Assembly: GCF_000317285.1 (NCBI RefSeq)
Contig: NZ_AJLN01000017.1
Coordinates: forward strand, 1 to 64,000
DNA length: 64,000 bases
Source: Chlorogloeopsis fritschii PCC 6912
GTDB taxonomy: Bacteria; Cyanobacteriota; Cyanobacteriia; Cyanobacteriales; Nostocaceae
Direction: 5' to 3'
The notes beneath the pieces are model-generated. The model had not been told where the DNA came from. It ran no database searches and saw only the letters and a program-made list of their open reading frames with translations. Made by a program: the position numbers and the translations under genes. Numbering within the stretch: the stretch's first letter is position 1; every line of letters starts with the position of its first letter. Shown here piece after piece: positions 34,779 to 41,340 of this stretch.

Positions 34779-35479
34779 TGTTGACTTTGTGTAGGAGTAG
34801 GCTGATACCAAACCTGATACCATTGCTGCATCTGTGCGATTTCAGCAGTTTGAGTCTTAATGATGGATTGAGCTAAGTTGCGAATTTCTGGTTTGGTAGC
34901 GCTGTTACCAGCCATCTGCGACATCATCATTCCCATTTGGTTATGGTGAATCATTTGACGAATAAATTCACGGTCGAAGTCAGAGGCATTCTTCAGGTCT
35001 TCCAAATGCATTTCCATGCCCATCATGTTATGCTTCCCGGACATTCTCATCATTCCCTGGTTCATACCTTGATCCATACCCTGCTGCGTTCTCATCATTC
35101 CCATGCCAGCCATTGCATTAGCAGGTACTTCTGTGCCGTACCATGCCTTATACCAAGTTCGCATTCGTTGAACTTCGCGGCTTCGGTCTTTTTTAATTGT
35201 TTCAGCCAGTTTTTTAATTTCAGGGCGTTTAGTACGGGTTAAAGCCAGATCCGCCATTTTCACAGTTTCTTCATGGTGGGGAACCATCATTTCGATGAAA
35301 TGCCGATCCACTTGAGTCATCATTCCTCGTTGGGAAGGATTAGCTTGAGTAGATGGGTGATGAGTATTATGTTGTGAATTTGGAGACTGAGCTTGCGTGT
35401 TATTTGTAATTAATAGTCCTGCAAGAACACTACTGGTCAATAAGCCTGTAAGACCATAAATTAGAGTTCTATGTTTCAT
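34775..35479 (-). CDS. DUF305 exported metal-associated protein
   Basis: A signal peptide (MKHRTLIYGLTGLLTSSVLAGLL) is followed by two DUF305 units: FIEMMVPHHEETVKMADLAL with RMRTWYKAWYG, and FIRQMIHHNQMGMMMSQMA with QMQQWYQVWY. Each unit has a His-His pair plus Met residues suited to bind Cu or Ag. A Met-rich loop (MAGMGMM, MDQGMNQGMMRM) joins them. DUF305 proteins are ferritin-like four-helix proteins linked with copper handling. The control region is unusual: a CCTCACA direct repeat close upstream and two regulated promoters about 0.5 kb further up. Confidence 0.85.
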   Translation of the reverse strand: MKHRTLIYGLTGLLTSSVLAGLLITNNTQAQSPNSQHNTHHPSTQANPSQRGMMTQVDRHFIEMMVPHHEETVKMADLALTRTKRPEIKKLAETIKKDRSREVQRMRTWYKAWYGTEVPANAMAGMGMMRTQQGMDQGMNQGMMRMSGKHNMMGMEMHLEDLKNASDFDREFIRQMIHHNQMGMMMSQMAGNSATKPEIRNLAQSIIKTQTAEIAQMQQWYQVWYQPTPTQSQQ

Positions 35480-35538
35480 AATATCACCTTTTTTATAGAC
35501 TGATTTTTTTGTTTATATAATTGAAGTTAACTGTAAAA

Positions 35539-35556
35539 TGTGAGGAAGTTGTGAGG
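35539..35556 (-). promoter_or_regulatory. 11-bp-spaced direct repeat before the DUF305 gene
   Basis: On the minus strand CCTCACA-N4-CCTCACA stands 60 bp before the start codon. The one-turn spacing fits an OmpR-family response regulator, but the half-site differs from the TTTCAT repeats elsewhere. Confidence 0.4.
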
Positions 35557-36000
35557 GTAAAAATCTTTATTTATCTCTAAACACAAACTATTTTTTCTTA
35601 ATTTTTTTCTTAATTATTCCCATTTGTTACTACTGAAGTATTTCTACACAAAATAGCTGGAAATAGTAGAAAAATGATGTTGTATACTGGTTACCAAACC
35701 AATCTAGAAATTTTTCATTAAAGAATTATTCACATCTTTTTGCTTAGATGTGATGAACTGGGAGAACCAGTATTCATAAGTATTAGCTAATCCTTAAAAA
35801 GTTTACTAATACCATTACTATTTGTCAAAATTTTAGTCTTTACATGAGTTTATTACCTTCTAGACCTGCCAGAAAGTAATGTTTCAAATTAGCCGGAATC
35901 AGCATCATTTGTCTAACTAATTATTCTCTTCAATGCTGAAGTTTACTTTTTGTTTTGTTTTACCTTTTTCTGGTTATTAATCAACTCCTTCTTAACTTCA
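35557..36000. other. ORF-free AT-rich region downstream of two regulated promoters
   Basis: No open frame of note in either direction and no terminator. A small hairpin ACATCT...AGATGT lies at 35731-35749. It may be a long leader for DUF305, an RNA gene, or the scar of a lost gene. Confidence 0.4.
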
Positions 36001-36032
36001 ATTCTCAACTATCTACTTAGATGGAGAGTCAA
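36001..36032 (-). promoter_or_regulatory. MerR-type promoter P6
   Basis: On the minus strand: -35 TTGACT (36027-36032), 20-bp spacer CTCCATCTAAGTAGATAGTT, and -10 GAGAAT (36001-36006). It points toward the DUF305 gene, more than 500 bp away. Confidence 0.6.
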
Positions 36033-36100
36033 GGAACAGCAACAAAACTTTACTTATCATCATTGACCTATTTTGGTTACTCCTTTAACAACAACCTATT

Positions 36101-36138
36101 CTTTTAGCTTTTCATCTAGAAATGAAATCAAGATGAAA
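36101..36138 (-). promoter_or_regulatory. response-regulator promoter R1
   Basis: Minus strand TTTCAT-N5-TTTCAT (36122-36138), then 15 nt, then -10 TAAAAG (36101-36106). It has the same build as the other six sites and points into the ORF-free region before DUF305. Confidence 0.55.
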
Positions 36139-36333
36139 TATCGTTCTGGATCTAAATTTGTTTACAATGTCATGACCCGCTAAACCACCAGCAGAACATC
36201 CGTGCTCATCAAATCTAAGCCAGCCGCACTCGGCGCAAGGTTATGGCATTTGAGGAGGTGTGTTGTCCCTCATGATTTGTTATGGTTGTGACTGCTGTAG
36301 TGTTTCATTGCCAAGAACCTCCGGGGTTAGGTA

Positions 36334-36379
36334 AACGATTGGTAGCTCTTATTCTCAACGATTGGTAGCTCTTATTCTC
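36334..36379 (+). repeat. perfect 23-bp tandem duplication
   Basis: The unit beginning AACGATTGGTAGCTC and ending TTATTCTC is present twice back to back (36334-36356, 36357-36379). It looks like a simple replication slip in non-coding DNA. Confidence 0.8.
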
Positions 36380-36383
36380 TATG

Positions 36384-36661
36384 TAAAAGCCTGCGTTGCA
36401 TGATAGTGATATGATTTTGCCCTTGGGAAAAACCTGCTCAAATCAGCAAGTGCCTTACTCAAATCTACTCACGCTTTAACACTGATTTTGGCTTGCGGCG
36501 GGCATGGGTATTTATACAAAAAACCCTTATTGTAAACGAATCAAACCCGCTAAACCGCACGTTCTAGCAGATTTGAGTAACTTTCATGAAACCCAATTTC
36601 TAACGAGATTTCGAGCTTCCAGCTACTATTTCATACCCAAAATCAGCAACGCTTAAAAGCT
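36384..36661. mobile_element. IS1-like MITE with 8-bp target duplication
   Basis: A 262-bp segment (36392-36653) is bounded by GCGTTGC inverted ends. The right end, read inward, is GCGTTGCTGATTTTGGGTAT, close to the IS1-family end at 62944 (GCGTTGCTGAATACAGGGAT). TAAAAGCC at 36384-36391 and TAAAAGCT at 36654-36661 match in 7 of 8 bases and look like an aged duplication. Inside, ACTCAAATCT and AGATTTGAGT form a long-range stem. No coding frame is present. Confidence 0.55.
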
Positions 36662-36689
36662 TCTTAGGGCATTCTTTAACAGGAAGCAG

Positions 36690-37184
36690 TTACTGATTAA
36701 AACTAAACCGACCGTTGACCTTTTCACCTCCAACATCCGCAGTAACTTTCACTTGATACTGACCAGTAGCTTTTTCAGGAAGTGCAGCCGTGTAGTGTTT
36801 ACCACTGGCATCATAAGTTAGAGGGATTGTTTTCTGTTGTCCATCGGGCAGTTGAACTTCAGCCGTCACTTTAGCATTGGGAACTGCTTCATGATTGTCA
36901 CCTTTTTGCAAATATAAATCCATGTGAGTTCCATTAGCCTCTTTCTCAGGCACAAACTCCAAGTGGTAAGCTCCTGTCTCCACAACTTGACCACCTTTAG
37001 ATACACCATGTTCGTTTTTAGTTTTGGCAGTAGTTGAAGCTGAAGTTACTGGAGACTCAGTAATTGAGGTAGAAGCAGCAGAACTGTTTTCTGTATCAGC
37101 CGTTTGATTGCTGTTACTACAAGCCCCCAAAAAAAGCAATCCTACACTTCCTAAAACAATCAAACTCGATTTAAATGATTTCAT
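36690..37184 (-). CDS. periplasmic lipoprotein, metal-efflux associated (copy 1)
   Basis: The lipobox LFLGAC (Cys22) follows a short hydrophobic signal. After a Ser/Thr-rich linker comes a beta-rich domain of about 100 residues (GGQVVETGAYHLEFVPE, HMDLYLQKGDNHEAVPNAKVTAEVQLPDG, KATGQYQVKVTADVGGEKVNGRFSF). The gene at 55246 encodes a close relative inside the czc-like operon. It is probably a metal-binding or sensor-type protein held in the membrane facing the periplasm. Promoter R2 lies about 50 bp before the start, which ties it to the two-component regulon. Confidence 0.75.
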   Translation of the reverse strand: MKSFKSSLIVLGSVGLLFLGACSNSNQTADTENSSAASTSITESPVTSASTTAKTKNEHGVSKGGQVVETGAYHLEFVPEKEANGTHMDLYLQKGDNHEAVPNAKVTAEVQLPDGQQKTIPLTYDASGKHYTAALPEKATGQYQVKVTADVGGEKVNGRFSFNQ

Positions 37185-37234
37185 TAGCTGCTAGATTTTA
37201 AGGATAATATAGTGATGTTTGCGGTCAGGGATAC

Positions 37235-37272
37235 TATCTAGTGTGCCAAGAGAATATGAAATTAGGATGAAA
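37235..37272 (-). promoter_or_regulatory. response-regulator promoter R2
   Basis: Minus strand TTTCAT-N5-TTTCAT (37256-37272), then 15 nt, then -10 TAGATA (37235-37240), 50 bp before the lipoprotein start. Confidence 0.7.
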
Positions 37273-37329
37273 TGTATCACCTAGCTAAGATTTGTTTAGT
37301 AATTTAGTTGGCAAATATATATAACTACC

Positions 37330-37475
37330 ACCTGGTAAAAACTAAGATATTGTGATAAAAAGTTTTGGATTGGGTTTTAGTGAAGGCAGCAACTAAAGGT
37401 AAGGGGAAATATGGTGTGTAATTCCGCTGTTTAAAAATGTAAAGCACACAAAGCTACTCTCAGCCTGGCTACTCA
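37330..37475 (+). promoter_or_regulatory. candidate cobalamin riboswitch upstream of cbtB
   Basis: The stretch GGGGAAATATGGTG (37403-37416), AATTCCGCTG (37420-37429), TGTAA and CAGCCTGGCTAC (37461-37472) follows the order of conserved cobalamin riboswitch core blocks. The usual CCCGCAACTGTAA block is degenerate. CbtB genes are often under B12 control, which supports it. Structure was not computed. Confidence 0.45.
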
Positions 37476-37518
37476 CTTATATTCAGTAAGCATTTAATCT
37501 GCTAGTTAGGGAGTAACT

Positions 37519-37704
37519 ATGAATACCATCTCTATCGTTGGGCAACGGGCAAAACAAGTAACTCTGTCAGTACCTGGACAAGCAAGCCTACTGACTGGCC
37601 TAGTTATGCTCATTCTTTGGACAGTCTATTTTAGCCCCTATCCCCCTGTACATGACACATTCCATAAATTGCGCCATGGCACTGAATCAGTAGCGTGTCA
37701 CTAA
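37519..37704 (+). CDS. cbtB: CbtB-type cobalt transport subunit
   Basis: A 61-residue protein with one helix (LLTGLVMLILWTVYF) and the family's ending VHDTFHKLRHGTESVACH, in which His and Cys can bind cobalt. CbtB is normally paired with CbtA, which is not present here; the partner may be elsewhere, or the next gene takes part. A GGAG site (TAGGGAGTAACT) precedes the ATG. The upstream leader resembles a cobalamin riboswitch. Confidence 0.8.
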   Translation: MNTISIVGQRAKQVTLSVPGQASLLTGLVMLILWTVYFSPYPPVHDTFHKLRHGTESVACH

Positions 37705-37788
37705 AGATAGCGATCGCATAAATACTATAGTGGTGGGCGATACTCACCCTATTCCCTGGTGCAATAAACTCCGTAATCAAAGAATTTA

Positions 37789-38931
37789 ATGAAAAAACGG
37801 AATACAGGCTTACTTTTCGCTGCTACTAGTGTAGTCAGTTTGACGAACTGGTTTTTGCCATCACCGTCAGTTGCATCCTCGCCTACAGTACAACTAAAAA
37901 CAGAACCATCACTAGATAAAGTTTTACCATCATCTGAGCCTGTCAAACTGACTCTTAAAGTAGTTGATGCTCAAGGACAACTATTGTCCAATGCCAACTT
38001 ACAATTACGATTATTAACACCTGCACCGACTCCTTGGCTGAGTTCTGATTTCCCAATTGTGGAAGCAACAAAGTTACTGGAGTTCAATGCCACTGCCCCT
38101 TCTGGCAAGTTGCAATTTGAGAAAGTAATGCCTATTCGTGGCACCTATCAATTGCAAGCCAAGGTGACGCCAAAAGTTGTGGGTGATTTTAAGCCATTTG
38201 AGCAAACCCTCACATTTTCTGTCCCAGAAAAACCTGTGAAATATCGAAATTTAGCGATTCTAGCTGCTATTTTGCTACTAGCAGGATTTGGTGGTGGTTG
38301 GGTTATCGGTGGCAGACAAAATGTAGAACCAGGTGAAATTGCCCCACAACGAGTGCGCTTGCTGTTAAGCGGAGCCACAATTGTTGCTATTGCAGCCCTA
38401 TTGATAGTCAATATTAGTGCAGAAAGAGCATCAACTCACGCTCACTCCGCACATAGCCACGCCACCACGCCAGCTATCCAGAAGTCTGGAGGTTTGGAAG
38501 TTCGCTTATCTGGTGATACTAATGCAACTGTTGGACAAACTGCAACCCAGACAGTGCAAGTAACCGATACTGCAAATGGAAAGCCAGTTAATGATGTGAC
38601 GCTGAATATTCAGGCGATCGCCCTGGAAGACAATGAACTGATGTTTGCCTACAAAACTACTCCCAATGAGCAGGGTAAGTTTACTTGGCAAGAACAGTTT
38701 TTTGATGGTGCGCCGCACCAAGTAGTTGTGGAAGTTTCACCACAAGCAAGCGCTGCACGGCAATTTCAACCATTTAAAGTAGCACAATTCGTGGAAGTTG
38801 AAGGAATTTCGCCTCCCCTTTCTAGACGGTTTATTAGCTTAGGTTATTTCACCGGAATTTTTGTTTTGGGACTAGCAGGAGGACTGGTATTACGCCGTCG
38901 TCGGAATGAGCCTGAATATCAAAATATTTAA
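37789..38931 (+). CDS. membrane-anchored Ig-like domain protein next to cbtB
   Basis: A signal segment is followed by an Ig-like beta domain (about 33-150), two hydrophobic helices (LAILAAILLLAGFGGGWVIGG near 155-175 and GATIVAIAALLIVN near 195-210), a His-rich loop (THAHSAHSHATTP), a second beta domain (about 235-340) and a C-terminal anchor (FISLGYFTGIFVLGLAGGLVLRRRR). It is predicted to display two beta domains on the outer face. The His loop suggests metal binding. The gene is 84 bp after cbtB and probably belongs to its operon. No known family name comes to mind. Confidence 0.6.
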   Translation: MKKRNTGLLFAATSVVSLTNWFLPSPSVASSPTVQLKTEPSLDKVLPSSEPVKLTLKVVDAQGQLLSNANLQLRLLTPAPTPWLSSDFPIVEATKLLEFNATAPSGKLQFEKVMPIRGTYQLQAKVTPKVVGDFKPFEQTLTFSVPEKPVKYRNLAILAAILLLAGFGGGWVIGGRQNVEPGEIAPQRVRLLLSGATIVAIAALLIVNISAERASTHAHSAHSHATTPAIQKSGGLEVRLSGDTNATVGQTATQTVQVTDTANGKPVNDVTLNIQAIALEDNELMFAYKTTPNEQGKFTWQEQFFDGAPHQVVVEVSPQASAARQFQPFKVAQFVEVEGISPPLSRRFISLGYFTGIFVLGLAGGLVLRRRRNEPEYQNI

Positions 38932-39020
38932 AAGTAGGTTTCGGCGTGTATTTACAGGGTTACTAAACTATAAATAAAAATAGTTTAGTGATCAAAACGC
39001 AAATCTATATGAATGTAAAT

Positions 39021-39060
39021 GCCACCCGATTAAAAAATGAAAGGGTGGCTTTTGCTTTTA
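39021..39060 (+). terminator. rho-independent terminator
   Basis: GCCACCC (39021-39027) pairs with GGGTGGC (39043-39049) and is followed by TTTTGCTTTTA. It closes the cbtB operon. Confidence 0.75.
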
Positions 39061-39222
39061 TTCAGCTAGCACTAAACTTGTCGCTTAAGAATCAATTATT
39101 AAACTCAGACATTGATTGATTAGGAGTTAGAATTAAAATTTTTATTAGCAACAATTCTATTGAAAAGAAAAGCAGAATATACTTTAGTGAAGTTAAAGGT
39201 TATTAGGAAATAATACCCTTTT

Positions 39223-39597
39223 CTAATAAACCATTGGTGCTTGACCACGTAGCGCACGTAGAGAATTCATACAATATGGGCAGTCGCAACCAAATAGCTG
39301 AATAGCTGCATTGCTTTCTTCTTCAGTAAAGTCTAGCATTGCAATTTTTTCACTAGATGACTGTGCCGAGCTAACTGTCGATGTAGGTGTAGAACGACGA
39401 GACGCTAAATCCTTCTGTGAAACTCGTGTACATACAAAAGTGTAACCACCATGTGGATGTTTTATGCACGCTTCACCATCTTTCATACGAATTACTGGTT
39501 GGGTAGCGTGGGCAGGATTAGCCACTCCCAGCGTAGACACCAAAGATGTAAAAACGACGGGGCTAGAAAGCAAAGCCAGTAGAAATTTTTTGTTCAT
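39223..39597 (-). CDS. exported protein with CxCPYC motif
   Basis: ATG 39597 begins a signal peptide (MNKKFLLALLSSPVVFTSL, cleavage near AHA-TQ). The mature part of about 90 residues has Cys in GEACIKH and TFVCTR and then ends with LFGCDCPYCMNSLRALRGQAP, a compact Cys cluster fit for metal binding or thiol chemistry. The frame extends upstream to 39690, but that part lacks start signals. Function unknown. It lies next to a thioredoxin-like gene under MerR-type control. Confidence 0.6.
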   Translation of the reverse strand: MNKKFLLALLSSPVVFTSLVSTLGVANPAHATQPVIRMKDGEACIKHPHGGYTFVCTRVSQKDLASRRSTPTSTVSSAQSSSEKIAMLDFTEEESNAAIQLFGCDCPYCMNSLRALRGQAPMVY

Positions 39598-39773
39598 AGC
39601 CTTCCTGAAAAAAGATGCCTGACCGCTTAGGGTATTCGATTCACCGTTAAAGGTCAAGTGAAGTTGTACCCAGAATAGCCCCTTTGACACTTCCCGCTAC
39701 AAGAAAGTTTCGTCTTGCTCAATTTATGAATTAACCTGGTTTACTTAGCTATCTCACTGCTACATCTTTTAAC

Positions 39774-40028
39774 TCAAGGTTGACCAACGCCAACAGCTTG
39801 AAGTTGCTCCCGACTCGGTTTACCAGTCAGGACAAGTGTTCCATTGATGGCGATCGCAGGAACTGCATTTATTCCATACTGCTGGGCTTTTTGCCGCTCT
39901 TGTCCTAAGTTATAGACCAATATTTCACAACTTGAACAAGCGAGTTCTTGCACCATTTGCACTGTTTCACTGCACAGAGGACAGTCAGCCGTAAAAATCT
40001 CTATTTGACGTTTTGACATTTTGCTCAT
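39774..40028 (-). CDS. thioredoxin/glutaredoxin-like small protein
   Basis: Eighty-four residues with a short thioredoxin fold: IEIFTADCPLCSETVQMV (active site CPLC), a second Cys pair CSSC, and AVPAIAINGTLVLTGKP with the cis-Pro loop. It resembles small proteins in mercury or other metal clusters that reduce or deliver thiols. The MerR-type promoter P10 lies 22 bp before the start. ATG 40019 is another possible start. Confidence 0.8.
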   Translation of the reverse strand: MSKMSKRQIEIFTADCPLCSETVQMVQELACSSCEILVYNLGQERQKAQQYGINAVPAIAINGTLVLTGKPSREQLQAVGVGQP

Positions 40029-40049
40029 TAATAATTTTACTTCACTTAT

Positions 40050-40081
40050 ATTCTCAACCCTATAGTTTGCTATAGAGTCAA
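40050..40081 (-). promoter_or_regulatory. MerR-type promoter P10
   Basis: Minus strand: -35 TTGACT (40076-40081), 20-bp spacer CTATAGCAAACTATAGGGTT, and -10 GAGAAT (40050-40055). It drives the thioredoxin-like gene. Confidence 0.75.
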
Positions 40082-40137
40082 CCCCACCTGAGTAAAAATT
40101 TTAATTAGATGTTAAGTAAGGTTTTTTAGCTAATGAC

Positions 40138-40169
40138 TTGACTCTCTAGTTAACTAAAGAGTTTAGTAT
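40138..40169 (+). promoter_or_regulatory. MerR-type promoter P7
   Basis: -35 TTGACT (40138-40143), 20-bp spacer CTCTAGTTAACTAAAGAGTT, and -10 TAGTAT (40164-40169), 52 bp before the Cys/Met-rich exported protein gene. Confidence 0.75.
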
Positions 40170-40221
40170 TGCTTTAACTGTTAAGGAACTGTTTGACCAA
40201 CTAGATAATCAAGAAGCAGAA

Positions 40222-40539
40222 ATGAGCATATCTACACCCACAAAAACCTTATTAGGCGGAATTGTAACTGCAACGGCATTGCTAACATTCGCAGGTCATC
40301 CCGCATTCGCAAACACCGCTAACCAGACTGTAGAAGTTACCAAAGCAAATACCTCTACAACCAGAACAAACTTATCTAAAGAGCAGATAAATCAAACAAT
40401 AGCACAAACATCACCAACACCACAGCCGACAAATGAGAAGGGATGTGCCTGCTGCAAATCTATGATGAACAATATGCAGCAAATGAATCACAGCAATATG
40501 CAGAAGATAATGAATAATCAAAACAACCCGTCTAGATAA
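40222..40539 (+). CDS. exported small Cys/Met-rich protein
   Basis: A signal peptide (LLGGIVTATALLTFAGHPAFA, cut near residue 30) is followed by a Thr/Gln/Asn-rich linker and a short metal-binding-like tail: GCACCKSMMNN, then MQQMNHSNMQKIM. The CxCC plus Met/His pattern suits Cu or Ag in the periplasm. The P7 promoter with its MerR dyad precedes it, so it is metal-induced (inference). No family known to me. Confidence 0.65.
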   Translation: MSISTPTKTLLGGIVTATALLTFAGHPAFANTANQTVEVTKANTSTTRTNLSKEQINQTIAQTSPTPQPTNEKGCACCKSMMNNMQQMNHSNMQKIMNNQNNPSR

Positions 40540-40552
40540 GAAGGGATATATT

Positions 40553-40586
40553 CTCACCGTTACTATTAACGGTGAGAGTTTTGTTT
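40553..40586 (+). terminator. rho-independent terminator
   Basis: CTCACCGTTA (40553-40562) pairs with TAACGGTGAG (40567-40576) around CTAT, followed by AGTTTTGTTT. It ends the small exported-protein gene and may also serve the convergent merR. Confidence 0.85.
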
Positions 40587-40599
40587 AAATGAGAAAATA

Positions 40600-41076
40600 T
40601 CATTTTTCAACAGATATATCCTTATCAGCAACTTGTTCAATTAGGCTACAAAGTTTCTGACTATAGGGGTCATCAAGAGGTTTATCTTCCCACTGCTCTC
40701 GATAGGTTTCTAGTTCAGCTTTAAGCGTCTGCATCTGATAGATTTGGTTCTCAAGATGAGCGATTTTCTGATTTAGTAAATCTCGCACAAGTGGGCAAGC
40801 GGGATTACCGCGATCGCGCACACCAAGCACTTGCTGAATTTCAGAAAGAGAAAACTGTAAGGATTGAGCTTTTTTGATAAACTTCACCCGCTTGATAGCA
40901 TCAGTATTATAATAGCGGTAGCCACTTTCACTTCTGTGGACGGGTTCTAGCAACCCTAATGTTTCGTAATAACGAATCGTTCCCACAGCAACATCAGTTT
41001 TTTGTGCCAACTCTCCGATTTTTAGAAGTTTATTGTGGGATGATGGTTCACAAGTATTTTTCATGGTAGTCACCAT
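40600..41076 (-). CDS. MerR-family regulator, ZntR/CadR/PbrR-like (copy 3)
   Basis: The winged helix (LKIGELAQKTDVAVGTIRYYETLGLLEP) and dimer helix are typical. Metal-site Cys are at 94 (NPACPLVRD) and 143 (KLCSLIE), with a further Cys9 in a variable N-terminal extension. The RDRGNPACPLVRDLL loop is close to that of the lead/cadmium/zinc sensors. It is clearly more distant from the two copper-cluster MerR proteins. Promoter P8, of the CTATAG/CTACAG class, lies just upstream (autoregulation), and P9 and P10 share that class. Confidence 0.85.
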   Translation of the reverse strand: MVTTMKNTCEPSSHNKLLKIGELAQKTDVAVGTIRYYETLGLLEPVHRSESGYRYYNTDAIKRVKFIKKAQSLQFSLSEIQQVLGVRDRGNPACPLVRDLLNQKIAHLENQIYQMQTLKAELETYREQWEDKPLDDPYSQKLCSLIEQVADKDISVEK

Positions 41077-41100
41077 AAATTTTTGCTGTCTACCAACTAC

Positions 41101-41132
41101 AGCTTAAACTCTAAAGTCTACTGTAGAGTCAA
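41101..41132 (-). promoter_or_regulatory. MerR-type promoter P8 (autoregulatory)
   Basis: Minus strand: -35 TTGACT (41127-41132), 20-bp spacer CTACAGTAGACTTTAGAGTT, and -10 TAAGCT (41101-41106), about 25 bp before merR copy 3. Confidence 0.75.
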
Positions 41133-41265
41133 GACTTTCTGTTGCCTATCTCATCACCCCGTCCATCATAGGCATTTCTTCTTCAAGAAAAAGTTTGACT
41201 GTACGAGCATGTTCCCCATCCCCTTTTACTTTGAGTATAAAAGTTTTATTTCTATGCAAATGTTC

Positions 41266-41297
41266 TTGACTCTATAGCAGACTATACAGTCAAAAAT
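41266..41297 (+). promoter_or_regulatory. MerR-type promoter P9
   Basis: -35 TTGACT (41266-41271), 20-bp spacer CTATAGCAGACTATACAGTC, and a weak -10 AAAAAT (41292-41297), 43 bp before the Asp-box protein gene. Confidence 0.65.
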
Positions 41298-41340
41298 GTA
41301 TACATAACTATTTCCAAAAACTTTTAGAGAAATCTTACCT

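Noticed and set aside
36334-36379. Tandem 23-bp repeat as a start of a CRISPR array or iteron set
   Set aside because: There are only two back-to-back copies without spacers, and no cas or replication gene nearby.
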